Below, piece after piece: positions 17,106 through 25,550 of a stretch of 64,000 nucleotides of DNA. The position numbers were made by a program, and so were the translations under genes. Source of the DNA: JASJBU01 sp963790775 (lineage in GTDB: Bacteria > Pseudomonadota > Gammaproteobacteria > Chromatiales > Chromatiaceae); NCBI GenBank assembly GCA_963790775.1, contig CAWBPR010000005.1, positions 496,001 through 560,000 on the forward strand, written 5' to 3'. Below the pieces are notes generated by a model that was not told the DNA's origin, made no database searches, and saw only the letters and a list, made by a program, of their open reading frames with translations. Numbering within the stretch: position 1 is the first letter of the stretch; each line of letters begins with the position of its first letter.

Positions 17106-17818
17106 AACTGCTGCATGTCATGGCTACCAGGCTGATCTGTCTTACCCTTGCAGGGCTTACCTGGCTGTTGCCTGCCTTGTCCGCGCTGGCGGGCACGATG
17201 GTGCTCCCCGGGGGGGCTGGTATCTACAACATAGATGTCACCAGTTTCAGGGAAGCAAAATTCAAAACGATCTATGAACAGCAGTATGACTACAGTTGTG
17301 GGTCGGCGGCACTGGCGTCGCTGCTGACATACCATTACGATCACAAAGTCTCCGAACAAGTCGTTTTCAAGGGAATGTATGAGCAGGGGGATCAGGAAAA
17401 GATTCAGGAACAGGGCTTTTCGCTGCTCGATATGAAACATTATGCGGAAAACCACGGTTTTCGGGCAGATGGCTTTCGAATCGACCTCGACAAGCTGCTG
17501 AAGGTGGGTGTTCCCGCAATCACCTTGATAAAAACCAATGGCTACAAGCATTTTGTGCTGATCAAGGGGGTGACCGACCAGGAAGTGCTGGTGGGGGATC
17601 CGTCGCTGGGAGTGAAGGCCTTGGCAAGAGACGAGTTCGAATCAATGTGGGAAGGCCATATCCTGTTTATAATCCACAACAATCTCGATAAGGCACGTGC
17701 GCATTTCAATGCCGAGCCGGAATGGAAGCTGAGCGCAAGGGCGCCTATAGATATCTCCCTGTATCGAGAATATCTGGCGGATTTCAACCTGATGCTTCCT
17801 GCGCGTTCGGATTTTTAG
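17102..17818 (+). CDS. Periplasmic C39-family cysteine peptidase, FapD-like
   Basis: 238 residues with a signal peptide (to about residue 30) and a stand-alone C39 peptidase domain. The catalytic set is visible: Gln61 and Cys66 in QQYDYSCGSAAL, His150 in GYKHFVLIKG and Asp166 in LVGDPSLG. Unlike bacteriocin exporters, it is not fused to an ABC transporter. FapD of the Pseudomonas functional-amyloid operon has this architecture and is required for fibre formation. Here it is coupled by overlap to the upstream small exported protein and followed 28 bases later by a protein with a Gly-Gly motif, its likely substrate. The C-terminal 50 residues lie outside the peptidase core. Confidence 0.85.
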   Translation: MKLLHVMATRLICLTLAGLTWLLPALSALAGTMVLPGGAGIYNIDVTSFREAKFKTIYEQQYDYSCGSAALASLLTYHYDHKVSEQVVFKGMYEQGDQEKIQEQGFSLLDMKHYAENHGFRADGFRIDLDKLLKVGVPAITLIKTNGYKHFVLIKGVTDQEVLVGDPSLGVKALARDEFESMWEGHILFIIHNNLDKARAHFNAEPEWKLSARAPIDISLYREYLADFNLMLPARSDF

Positions 17819-17846
17819 AGTGCCATGTGCAACCAGGAGGGTCACG

Positions 17847-18434
17847 ATGCGTGTACATGAATCAGGATTCATACCGGGTTTTCAGCGTGTTGCGCGATTT
17901 GCACTCCCGGTCATTTTCGGATTGTTGTTGAATCAGGCAGCTGCATGGAGCGGTGAATGGGAAAATGAGGGCTTCCCCGCCTGGCAGGCCGTCGACGATG
18001 ACGAGTTGGGCACTGCTCGGGGCGGTTTTGTGTTCAGTAACGGCGTGCAGGTCGATATAGGTATCCGTAAGGCCGCATTCGTCAATGACATGGGACAGTT
18101 CGGAACAAGTTTTAATATTTCGGAAAGGGTACGGGGCAAGCTCCATGAAGGTATGGGGCAGTTCCGAACAGGCGTTGATATTTCAGAAGAGATAGGTAAC
18201 AGTAACCTAAGCGAGGGAAATTCCATCCTGCAGTCAGGGACGGGCAACACGCTGAACAATCTGGAAGTACCGGGCGGTTCCACCTTCATTCAGAATACCT
18301 TGGACAACCAGTTCCTTGGTAATTTTACGGTGGTGGATGTACGGATAAGAAACCTGGACGCCGCCATGCGACAGCTGCCTGTTTCGGCTTTTCCCGCCAT
18401 CCGGGATTTTGCCATTCCCGGTATTGCCCCCTGA
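17847..18434 (+). CDS. Exported Gly-Gly-motif protein, third secreted component (FapE-like position)
   Basis: 195 residues from the ATG at 17847, which follows a perfect AGGAGG. The signal peptide ends in QAAA (about residue 33). VDDDELGTARGGF (Gly59-Gly60) looks like a double-glycine processing site for the adjacent C39 peptidase. Behind it, two related segments repeat: MGQFGTSFNISERV and MGQFRTGVDISEEI. Then follow GNSILQSGTGNTLNN and STFIQNTLDNQFLGNFTVVD, similar in type to the Gln/Asn-rich tails of the two other exported proteins. The last 40 residues are more hydrophobic. Its place after the peptidase corresponds to fapE. Function is inferred from context only. Confidence 0.7.
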   Translation: MRVHESGFIPGFQRVARFALPVIFGLLLNQAAAWSGEWENEGFPAWQAVDDDELGTARGGFVFSNGVQVDIGIRKAAFVNDMGQFGTSFNISERVRGKLHEGMGQFRTGVDISEEIGNSNLSEGNSILQSGTGNTLNNLEVPGGSTFIQNTLDNQFLGNFTVVDVRIRNLDAAMRQLPVSAFPAIRDFAIPGIAP

Positions 18435-18579
18435 GCAATTCTGCGATCTCCGGTGTAGGCATCGTGGAATCCGCCACGAAGGGCTCCCGAAGATGAACTT
18501 TGTAATAATTTGCCAACTTGCCGATACTGACAAAGCATGCTTGATCTTCATAATTATGAGCGGAACGGGACTTTTTCGG

Positions 18580-18870
18580 CGCAGGCCGACAATCATCGCA
18601 GGTAAATGGAATCGGCGGTTAAACCGGTATTCAAACTCAGCCAGATACACGGAGCATGTTTTTCTCGAATCGCATGAAAGGTGCCCAGCAAGGCATTCTT
18701 GACGTTTCCCAACATCGTGCTCACCCATTTGTAAGGTGGCAAGCTGCGCACTGCGTCGCCCACCACCGGTGACAAGGGCAGTATGCTTGCAACCCGCTGT
18801 GCAGCGCAATTGGTACAGCGCCTGGCGGTATTGTTCCTCGGAGCCGTAATGTTCAAGAACGTGTCGCAAA
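18580..18870 (-). pseudogene. IS1595-type transposase C-terminal remnant
   Basis: On the minus strand one frame reads KWVSTMLGNVKNALLGTFHA followed by IREKHAP, and after a frame change YLAEFEYRFNRRFHLPAMI. Both are characteristic of the C-terminal part of IS1595-family transposases (ISXO2-like domain). N-terminal parts are absent and frames are broken. It lies between the third exported protein gene and the barrel gene, antisense to the operon, and so splits the presumed ancestral amyloid operon. The leftover 18435-18579 holds nothing recognisable. Confidence 0.7.
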
Positions 18871-19050
18871 CTCAGTCCTTATTGAAATTGAATCGTATTT
18901 TTTAGGCATGATGGAAATCCCTGTTATTCAGACGGTTCCATTATGCAGGCACCACAGGCTCAATAGCTGAGCCTGGTGGGTAACAGGAAGTAGATTGATC
19001 CGAATATGTTAAAAATCAGAGGCGGGTTATCCCGGTCGGAGGGCTGGAAA

Positions 19051-20391
19051 ATGGGGCGGACCGAAAGGGTTTGGTGTCGAATAAACAACCTGTTCTTCTG
19101 CGTGCTTACCGTACTGCTCTGTTTTCAGGTTGCGCCGGTTGCGGCGGAGTCTGATGAGCTGGCGGAACTCAGACGGCTGCTGGCCGAACAGAAAAGAGCG
19201 CTGGAGCAGCAAATCCGACAGACCAAGGAGTTGGAGCAGCGACTGGAGCGCCTGACCGGCCAGGAGACCGGAACAAAACCGGCGTCAACGGTTAAAAAAG
19301 AACCGGTGCCTGAGAAACAGAAGCAGAAGGCTGCTGCTCCGAAATCGAAACAACCGGAAAAGAGCTCGGCGCAGACAGATCAGGTCGGCAAGCCGCCGGC
19401 AGACAACAGGAGAAAGGTGGAAGCGGTGGAGGCCGTCGCGAGTATCAGTGAAGAGGTCCGGGGCGTGCTCACGCCGAGGGGAAAACTGGTACTGGATCCA
19501 TCGCTAAAATATGCCCATAGCTCGAATAACCGGGTGTTTCTCGAGGGTTTCGGACCGCTCGTGCTTCCGAGCCTGTTCCTCGGGCTTATCGATATCCGCG
19601 AAGTAGACAGGGACCTGTGGATCGCCTCCCTTGCGGCGCGCTACGGCATAACGAGCCGCATGCAGTTCGAGGTTAAGGTGCCCTACGTATGGCGCAACGA
19701 CAGCATACGCTCGCGGCCAATTTCGGTTGATCTGTTCGGTGACAACGTTTTCGATGCAGAAGGTTCCGGCCTGGGTGACGTCGAGTTCGCTTTGGACTAT
19801 CAGTTGAACAGGGGGCTGAACGGCTGGCCCTTTTTCATCGGCGGCGTCAGGGTCTCGGCGCCTACCGGCACGGACCCGTTCGAGGTCCAGACCAAGGATG
19901 TTCCGCTTGGCGAAGATGACGATGGAATCACGATTTACGAGCGTTTCCCTACCGAACTGGCAACAGGCTCGGGATTCTGGAATATACAGCCCAGCCTGAC
20001 TTTCCTCTACCCATCGGACCCGGCCGTATTTTTCGGCACCCTGAGCTACAACTGGAGCATCGAGGACGATATCGGGAACGATTATGCTGGCAACGATGTG
20101 GGTAAGATCGACCCGGGAGACACCATCGGTTTGAGCGGCGGGATGGGTTTTGGCATCAATGAGCGTTCCTCATTCAGTCTCGGTTTTTCCTACAAGCACG
20201 TGGGCGAGACCACGCAGAACGGCAGCAATCTGAAGGGTTCGGAGCTTGATATCGGTGAGATTTCGCTAGGATATTCATTCCGCCTGAGCAGAAAGACAAA
20301 CCTTAATCTCTCTGTAGGTTTCGGTGCCACGGAGGATGCGCAGGATTTTCAGATGACACTGCGCTTACCCACCACACTCGGACTATTCTAG
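19051..20391 (+). CDS. Outer-membrane beta-barrel exporter with periplasmic coiled coil, FapF-like
   Basis: 446 residues from the ATG at 19051 (GGAGGG eight bases before; an in-frame ATG at 19006 would give a poor signal peptide). Order: signal peptide to about residue 32; coiled coil LAELRRLLAEQKRALEQQI onward; a Lys/Pro/Gln-rich linker; from about 140 a repeated amphipathic beta pattern beginning RGVLTPRGKLVLDPSL and ending in a terminal Phe. FapF of Pseudomonas is a trimeric barrel with an N-terminal coiled coil that lets amyloid subunits through the outer membrane, and this protein has the same architecture. It is separated from the rest of the locus by an IS remnant, so it now needs its own promoter. 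Its TAG stop is formed with an IS630 insertion. Confidence 0.8.
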   Translation: MGRTERVWCRINNLFFCVLTVLLCFQVAPVAAESDELAELRRLLAEQKRALEQQIRQTKELEQRLERLTGQETGTKPASTVKKEPVPEKQKQKAAAPKSKQPEKSSAQTDQVGKPPADNRRKVEAVEAVASISEEVRGVLTPRGKLVLDPSLKYAHSSNNRVFLEGFGPLVLPSLFLGLIDIREVDRDLWIASLAARYGITSRMQFEVKVPYVWRNDSIRSRPISVDLFGDNVFDAEGSGLGDVEFALDYQLNRGLNGWPFFIGGVRVSAPTGTDPFEVQTKDVPLGEDDDGITIYERFPTELATGSGFWNIQPSLTFLYPSDPAVFFGTLSYNWSIEDDIGNDYAGNDVGKIDPGDTIGLSGGMGFGINERSSFSLGFSYKHVGETTQNGSNLKGSELDIGEISLGYSFRLSRKTNLNLSVGFGATEDAQDFQMTLRLPTTLGLF

Positions 20392-21620
20392 TACTCCAAC
20401 AAGTATTCATTGATGGATAATTAAGGTATTCTCTGAAGTATACATACTAATAATATGATGCTTCGGAGGATTTCATGCCCGCCAAGAAATATCGAGTCAA
20501 TCTGACTGACGAAGAGCGTCACTATCTTGAAGGATTGATTTCAACGGGAAAGGTTGCGGCACGTAAGGCCAGCCACGCGCGGATACTGCTGCATGCAAAC
20601 GAAGGCGGTGATGAGGGCTATTTCAAAGATGAAGACATTGCCGAGGTGTTAAACGTTGGCCGTGTGACGGTAGAACGCGTGCGCAAGCGTTTTGTAGAGG
20701 AAGGGTTGGAGTCGGCGCTCAATCCTAAGCCTCACAGCCGCCATCGGACCAAAAAGCTGGATGGAGAAGCAGAGGCCTTCCTGGTGGCGACGGCCTGTTC
20801 GGCGGCGCCGGAAGGACGTAAGGACTGGACGCTGCAGTTATTGGCGGATCGGCTAGTGGAATGTCAAATCGTAGATTCTATCAGCGCTGAGGCCGTTCGA
20901 CTGGTACTAAAAAAAACGAACTCAAACCGTGGTTAAAAGCCTGCTGGTGTATTCCGCCAAAGGCCAATGCGGACTTTGTCTGTGCTATGGAAGACGTGTT
21001 GAAGGTGTATCAGCGCCGCTATGAAGAAGATGAAGTGTTGGTTTGTATGGATGAGACCAGCAAGCAGCATATCAAGGAAACCCGTACGCCTTTGCCGACT
21101 CGACCGGGGGAACCTGAAAGGTTTGATTATGAATATGAACGAAATGGTGTCAGTAATCTGTTCATGTTGTTTGCGCCGCTTGAGGGTTGGCGACAGGTCA
21201 AGGTCACCGATCGTCACACGAAGGTAGACTGGGCACAGTTGATTAAAGAACTGGTGGATGAACACTACCGGAGAAGGAAAAAATCATCCTGGTTATGGAT
21301 AATCTGAACACGCACAAGTTGGGGTCTCTCTACGAGGCATTTGAACCGTCAGAGGCACGTCGGATTGCGGATCGCCTGGAGATTCATTACACCCCGAAGC
21401 ATGGGAGTTGGCTGGACATGGCGGAAATCGAGATCGGTGTTCTAACGCGTCAATGTCTTAATCGTCGCCTACCCGATCAGGAAACACTGAAACGTGAAAT
21501 CAATGCATGGCAGAACACACGCAATCAAAAAGGCATTCGAGTTGACTGGCGGTTTACTACCGAAGATGCCCGGGTAAAACTGAAATCACTATATCCATCA
21601 ATATAAAGTTGATAGAGTAC
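20391..21620 (+). mobile_element. IS630-family insertion sequence
   Basis: Terminal inverted repeats start GTACTC at both ends: the left end from 20391 (GTACTCCAACAAG...ATTGATGGATA) and the right end, ending 21620, reading GTACTCTATCAAC...ATTGATGGATA on the other strand. The element is flanked by TA (20389-20390 and 21621-21622), the target duplication of IS630/Tc1 elements. It has one transposase gene in the forward direction. Removing it restores TTC-TAG-TCG, so it entered the stop codon of the barrel gene. Confidence 0.85.
20475..21606 (+). pseudogene. IS630-type transposase in three frames
   Basis: The parts read as one transposase. 20475-20936 has the helix-turn-helix (DEDIAEVLNVGRVTVERVRK). 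The frame then shifts to KNELKPWLKACWCIP, and the DDE domain follows with VLVCMDETSKQ (first Asp) and, after a second shift, LVMDNLNTHK and TPKHGSWLDMAEIEIG (second Asp and Glu). The first shift is at an A8 run (20909-20916); a -1 slip on AAA-AAA there would join the frames exactly, so it may be programmed. The second (about 21276) looks like loss of one C and is probably a true mutation or sequence error. If so, the copy is inactive. Confidence 0.85.
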
Positions 21621-21624
21621 TAGT

Positions 21625-22205
21625 CGTACTGGGCGTATGGTCACCACGGCTGGATGGATCAATCGCAAGTGCACCTGATCAATAAGGCGGGCTTCTCGTA
21701 CCAGACGGCCCACACCGGTGCAGTGACGTTGATCTAACGTTTCGGTAGTGCACTAATTCTGAATATTCATTTGATGTGCATGGATGCACGAATGCGCATG
21801 AGCGACCGAGCTCAAGACGCCCTACCAGGACGGTACCATTCATGTCATCGCCCGAAGGGTGGCCCTGGTGTCCAAACCGCGGGTCAATCTGATGCGTTTT
21901 GCTCGTATGATCCCTGATACTCGCCCGCTTCGTGGGCCAGCTAAAGCTATCCAAATTCATTCCCGATGAATTTGTCATGGCGTATTTGCTCCGAACAGCA
22001 AACACCGCGCATCGCTGACACCAGCGAAGCGGGGGAAGGTCACCAAACCCAAGGTCTCCGCGGAGCAGCAAGAGAACATGCCGGTGCAACGTCGGGCAGC
22101 GATGAAGTGGGCACAGGGTGTGGAAATTTTCTGGAACGCCGCAAGCCTCCCACTCAAAGACCGCTTTGTCGTGGAGCTGTTAATCGCCACATTGCCACGA
22201 GACAG
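21625..22205 (+). pseudogene. IS91-family transposase fragment B
   Basis: Scattered frames match an IS91-type transposase: GFSYQTAHTGAVTLI then a stop in place of Gln then RFGSALILNIH (mid part), VALVSKPRVNLMRF, a short GVFAPNSKHRA match in another frame, and TPAKRGKVTKPKVSAEQQEN with MKWAQGVEIFW (C-terminal part). The large middle segment, including the CRYISRP region, is deleted. It is in the same orientation as fragment A at 14.7 kb. The IS630 element has inserted just upstream of it. Thus IS91-type debris flanks both ends of the amyloid-like locus. Confidence 0.7.
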
Positions 22206-22467
22206 ACTCGTTGTTTGTTAGTTCTGTCTGCGTCAGGTATTGGCCCCTTGTACCGCTTGTTGTTAAGCGGATTCTCGAAACAGGAATTTGGTTGATTAAC
22301 AATAAAATAGCACTCTACACAAAAGAACCATCAATCAACGTAGGCAGTACCTTGTTTTTAACGCACGTCTGTACTGCGTCTGATAACAGATATTCAATAC
22401 GGGATTGTGATCGGATGCAGTCAAGGGGAAATGGTTTACGCTGAAACCAAGGTTAGTAAATCAACCA
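22206..22467. other. Intergenic gap
   Basis: About 260 bases, part of a 580-base stretch before dbpA that contains only one doubtful small ORF. Nothing else is recognised. Confidence 0.3.
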
Positions 22468-22614
22468 ATGGACAAAACAGAAGGTGGGCTTTCACCGGTA
22501 GAAGAGTGCCTGCTGAGAGAGTTGTGCGCAGGGGCTGGCGCACGCAAGAGAGTGGTATGGCTAGGAAAAGAACTCTCTGATCAAGAAGTTTTAGCCATGC
22601 TGCATGGTCTGTAA
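22468..22614 (+). CDS. Possible 48-residue protein, unknown
   Basis: An ATG-started frame of 48 codons with a plausible charged and helical composition (LSPVEECLLRELCAGAGARK, then a tail ending VLAMLHGL). No good ribosome-binding site and no known relative come to mind. It could be a real small protein or the end of a degraded gene. Confidence 0.3.
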   Translation: MDKTEGGLSPVEECLLRELCAGAGARKRVVWLGKELSDQEVLAMLHGL

Positions 22615-22783
22615 CAAGCACGTATTCTCAGGGCGTGGAGCAAAAGCATAGTAACATCTACCGATAGCAAAATTTGCACGGGCGTTATCGCCCGCATGAC
22701 GCCATCATATTTCCCAGCGTGGCAAAAGCTGTCATGGTTGCGATAGTGGCAAGCCAAACCAAGACACTAAAAGGACAGGTATT

Positions 22784-24172
22784 TTGAAGAAAACCGATTT
22801 TTCATCACTCAAGCTACATAGCGCACTGCTTGAAAATCTCTTCTCCCTGGGTTATCTGGCCATGACGCCTATACAGGCGAAGAGCTTGCCGCATATCCTG
22901 GCTGGCAAAGATGTCATTGCACAGGGAAAAACCGGATCGGGTAAAACCGCTGCATTCGGCCTGGGTCTGCTGGAGAAGCTCGATGTAAAACGCTTTCGCG
23001 TACAGTCACTGGTGCTTTGTCCGACGCGGGAGCTGGCCGATCAGGTTGCCAAGGAGATTCGCAGACTGGCTCGCGGCATCCATAACATCAAGGTGCTGAC
23101 CCTGTGCGGCGGCATGCCCTTCGGGCCGCAGCTCGGCTCACTGGAACACGGTGCACATATCATTGTAGGGACACCGGGACGCGTGGATGAACACCTGCGC
23201 AAAGGCACTTTGAACCTGGATGGTCTAAACACGTTTGTGTTGGATGAAGGGGATCGCATGCTCGACATGGGCTTCCAGCCGGCCTTGGATGCCATCATCA
23301 AATACCTGCCACAGCAGCGCCAAACCCTGCTGTTCAGTGCAACCTATCCTGATCAAATTGAGTCTATTGCGCAACGCATCATGATCGACCCGGTAAGGGT
23401 GCAGGTTGCATCTACCCATGATAGCTCCAGCATTCAGCAGACCTTCTACCGGGTCGATGAAAATGTGCAACGCTTGACCGCGCTACGTCTGCTGTTGATG
23501 AAGTATCGCCCGGATTCCACCCTGATATTCTGTAATACCAAGCGGGAGACCCAGGAAGTGGCCGATGAGTTACGCAGCCATGGGTTTAGCGCATTGGCAT
23601 TGCATGGCGACATGGAGCAAAGAGACCGCGATCAAACCCTGGTGCGCTTTGCCAATAAAAGCGCTTCGATACTGGTTGCCACCGATGTGGCTTCCCGCGG
23701 TCTGGATATCGACGCTCTGGACGCCGTCATCAACTACCATCTCTCCCGCGAGTTGGAGGTGCATGTTCACCGTATCGGCCGCACCGGGCGCGCGGGGAGT
23801 AAAGGCATAGCCTGTACCCTGTATAACGACAAAGAAAGATACAAAGTCGAAGCTCTGGAAAAGCACCTTGAGCAGCCCATTGACAGCGCGCCCCTGCCGC
23901 CTTTCAGTCTGCTGGAACAACCCACCTATAAGCCACCGATGGCGACCCTGCAAATCGACGGTGGAAAAAAACAGAAAGTGAGACCCGGTGATATCCTTGG
24001 CGCACTCACGGGAAATAGCGGCATTGCCGGAACGCAGGTCGGCAAGATTCATATTTTTGATAATTGCGCCTACGTGGCCGTCAGCCGGGACGCTGCGAAA
24101 ATTGCATTAACAAAATTGGCCGAGGGAAAACTGAAGGGACGTTCGTTCCGGGTGAGACGGATACGAGGTTAG
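22784..24172 (+). CDS. dbpA: ATP-dependent RNA helicase DbpA
   Basis: A 462-residue DEAD-box helicase that acts in late 50S ribosome assembly after binding hairpin 92 of 23S rRNA. Motifs in order: Q motif (TPIQAKSLP), Walker A AQGKTGSGKTAAF, PTRELADQ, motif II VLDEGDRMLD, SAT, and HRIGRTGRAG. The C-terminal 75 residues form the DbpA RNA-binding domain (KVRPGDILGALTGNSGI, VGKIHIFDNCAYVAV). Motif II reads DEGD instead of DEAD; the family tolerates DExD, but this is unusual for DbpA. The start is TTG at 22784 with GGACAGG before it; no ATG lies nearby. It converges on rhlE. Confidence 0.93.
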   Translation: MKKTDFSSLKLHSALLENLFSLGYLAMTPIQAKSLPHILAGKDVIAQGKTGSGKTAAFGLGLLEKLDVKRFRVQSLVLCPTRELADQVAKEIRRLARGIHNIKVLTLCGGMPFGPQLGSLEHGAHIIVGTPGRVDEHLRKGTLNLDGLNTFVLDEGDRMLDMGFQPALDAIIKYLPQQRQTLLFSATYPDQIESIAQRIMIDPVRVQVASTHDSSSIQQTFYRVDENVQRLTALRLLLMKYRPDSTLIFCNTKRETQEVADELRSHGFSALALHGDMEQRDRDQTLVRFANKSASILVATDVASRGLDIDALDAVINYHLSRELEVHVHRIGRTGRAGSKGIACTLYNDKERYKVEALEKHLEQPIDSAPLPPFSLLEQPTYKPPMATLQIDGGKKQKVRPGDILGALTGNSGIAGTQVGKIHIFDNCAYVAVSRDAAKIALTKLAEGKLKGRSFRVRRIRG

Positions 24173-24218
24173 GAGTCAGCAGCCTGTTGAGCCATCCTTG
24201 ATATCGTCAGGCTGGCGG

Positions 24219-25550
24219 CTATTCCCATGGCGCCTTGGGCCTTGGTTTAGCGCTTGTACGACCAGGATTGCCGGCATGCTGCTGTTGCTTGGCGCCGGTG
24301 GCTTTACCGCCCCGGGTGGCTTCTCCCGAACCTGGTCCATTGTTACGCCCTGATTTGGGTTTCTTGGGCTTTTTAGGTCGAACCGGACGCAGATCCAAAT
24401 GCGACGCAGGCAGGTTGTGAGACGGCTCAAAACCCTCAATCAGTTTCCGCGTTAACAGGCGTTTGATCAGCCGCTCGATATCCGAGAGCTGCTGGAACTC
24501 ATCGGCGCTGACCAGGGAGATCGCCAGACCTCCGGCGCCTGCGCGACCGGTGCGGCCAATGCGGTGTATGTAATATTCCGCAACAGTTGGCAGATCGAAA
24601 TTGACCACCTGCGGCAGCTGCTCAATATCCAACCCCCGGGCAGCCAGATCCGTGGCAACCAGGATTTGAATCGAGCCATTTTTGAAATCGGCCAGGGATT
24701 TCGTCCTTGCCCCCTGACTCTTGTCGCCGTGAATCGCTGTAGCTCTGATTCCCTCGGTTTCCAAATGGCGGGTTAATCGGTCGGCGCCCTGTTTGGTTCG
24801 GGTAAAAACCAGTACCTGCCGCCATTTGTTATCCTTTATCAATTGCGTGAGCAAGTCCGGCTTGCGTTTTTTATCCACCGGACAGATCCACTGCTTGACG
24901 GTTTTCGCCGTGGTATTGGGTGGGTTGACTGTAATCTCGACCGGGTGTCTGAGCAGTCCCTTGGCAAGCTGGCGAATCTCGTTGGAAAAAGTCGCAGAGA
25001 ACAGCAGGTTCTGACGCTGCTTGGGCAAAACGCTCAGGATCTGTCGAATATCCTGGATAAAACCCAAGTCCAGCATTCGATCAGCCTCGTCCAGCACCAG
25101 CACTTCCAGCCGGTTAAACTTCACTGCGTTTTTATTGTACAGATCCAGTAGGCGTCCCGGTGTTGCCACCAGTAGATCGGCGCCTTTGCGCAGCAGCATC
25201 ATCTGGGGGTTTATCTTCACCCCGCCATACACCACTGCAGAACGCAGGGGTAAATATTTGCCATACGCGGCGATGCTCTCCCCAACCTGGGCCGCCAACT
25301 CGCGGGTCGGGGTCAAGATGAGCGCATGTACCTGATTGGCCTGAGCAGGTTCGCCTTTGGCCAGCCGTTCCAATATGGGGAGGGTAAACCCTGCAGTCTT
25401 GCCCGTACCGGTGTGAGCTGCCGCCATCAGGTCCCTGCCTTTGATCACCGCGGGTATCGCCTGGTTCTGAATGGGCGTAGGCGTTTTGTAGCCCTGTTCG
25501 GTTAAGGCTTCAAGCAGGGGGGCGGATAAGCCCAGGGAGGCAAAGTTCAT
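24219..25550 (-). CDS. rhlE: DEAD-box RNA helicase RhlE
   Basis: A 443-residue RhlE-type helicase. Motifs: TPTPIQNQAIP (Q motif), AAHTGTGKTAGF, PTRELAAQV, VLDEADRMLDLGF, FSAT, ARGLDIEQLP and HRIGRTGRAG. The last 70 residues are a basic, Gly/Lys/Pro-rich tail (RPVRPKKPKKPKSGRNN) expected for non-specific RNA binding. RhlE helicases help RNA decay and ribosome maturation, notably in the cold. It is convergent with dbpA, with 46 bases between the two stops. Start ATG at 25550. Confidence 0.92.
   Translation of the reverse strand: MNFASLGLSAPLLEALTEQGYKTPTPIQNQAIPAVIKGRDLMAAAHTGTGKTAGFTLPILERLAKGEPAQANQVHALILTPTRELAAQVGESIAAYGKYLPLRSAVVYGGVKINPQMMLLRKGADLLVATPGRLLDLYNKNAVKFNRLEVLVLDEADRMLDLGFIQDIRQILSVLPKQRQNLLFSATFSNEIRQLAKGLLRHPVEITVNPPNTTAKTVKQWICPVDKKRKPDLLTQLIKDNKWRQVLVFTRTKQGADRLTRHLETEGIRATAIHGDKSQGARTKSLADFKNGSIQILVATDLAARGLDIEQLPQVVNFDLPTVAEYYIHRIGRTGRAGAGGLAISLVSADEFQQLSDIERLIKRLLTRKLIEGFEPSHNLPASHLDLRPVRPKKPKKPKSGRNNGPGSGEATRGGKATGAKQQQHAGNPGRTSAKPRPKAPWE

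Noticed and set aside
18234..18869. 211-codon minus-strand frame as one gene
   Set aside because: Only a short part matches an IS1595 transposase; the rest is antisense to the exported protein gene.
19006..19050. Upstream ATG for the barrel gene
   Set aside because: It would bury the signal peptide 15 residues inside; the ATG at 19051 has the better ribosome-binding site.
24176..24218. CAGCCTG/CAGGCTG as a terminator between dbpA and rhlE
   Set aside because: Only 7 bp with a 21-base loop and no T-tract.
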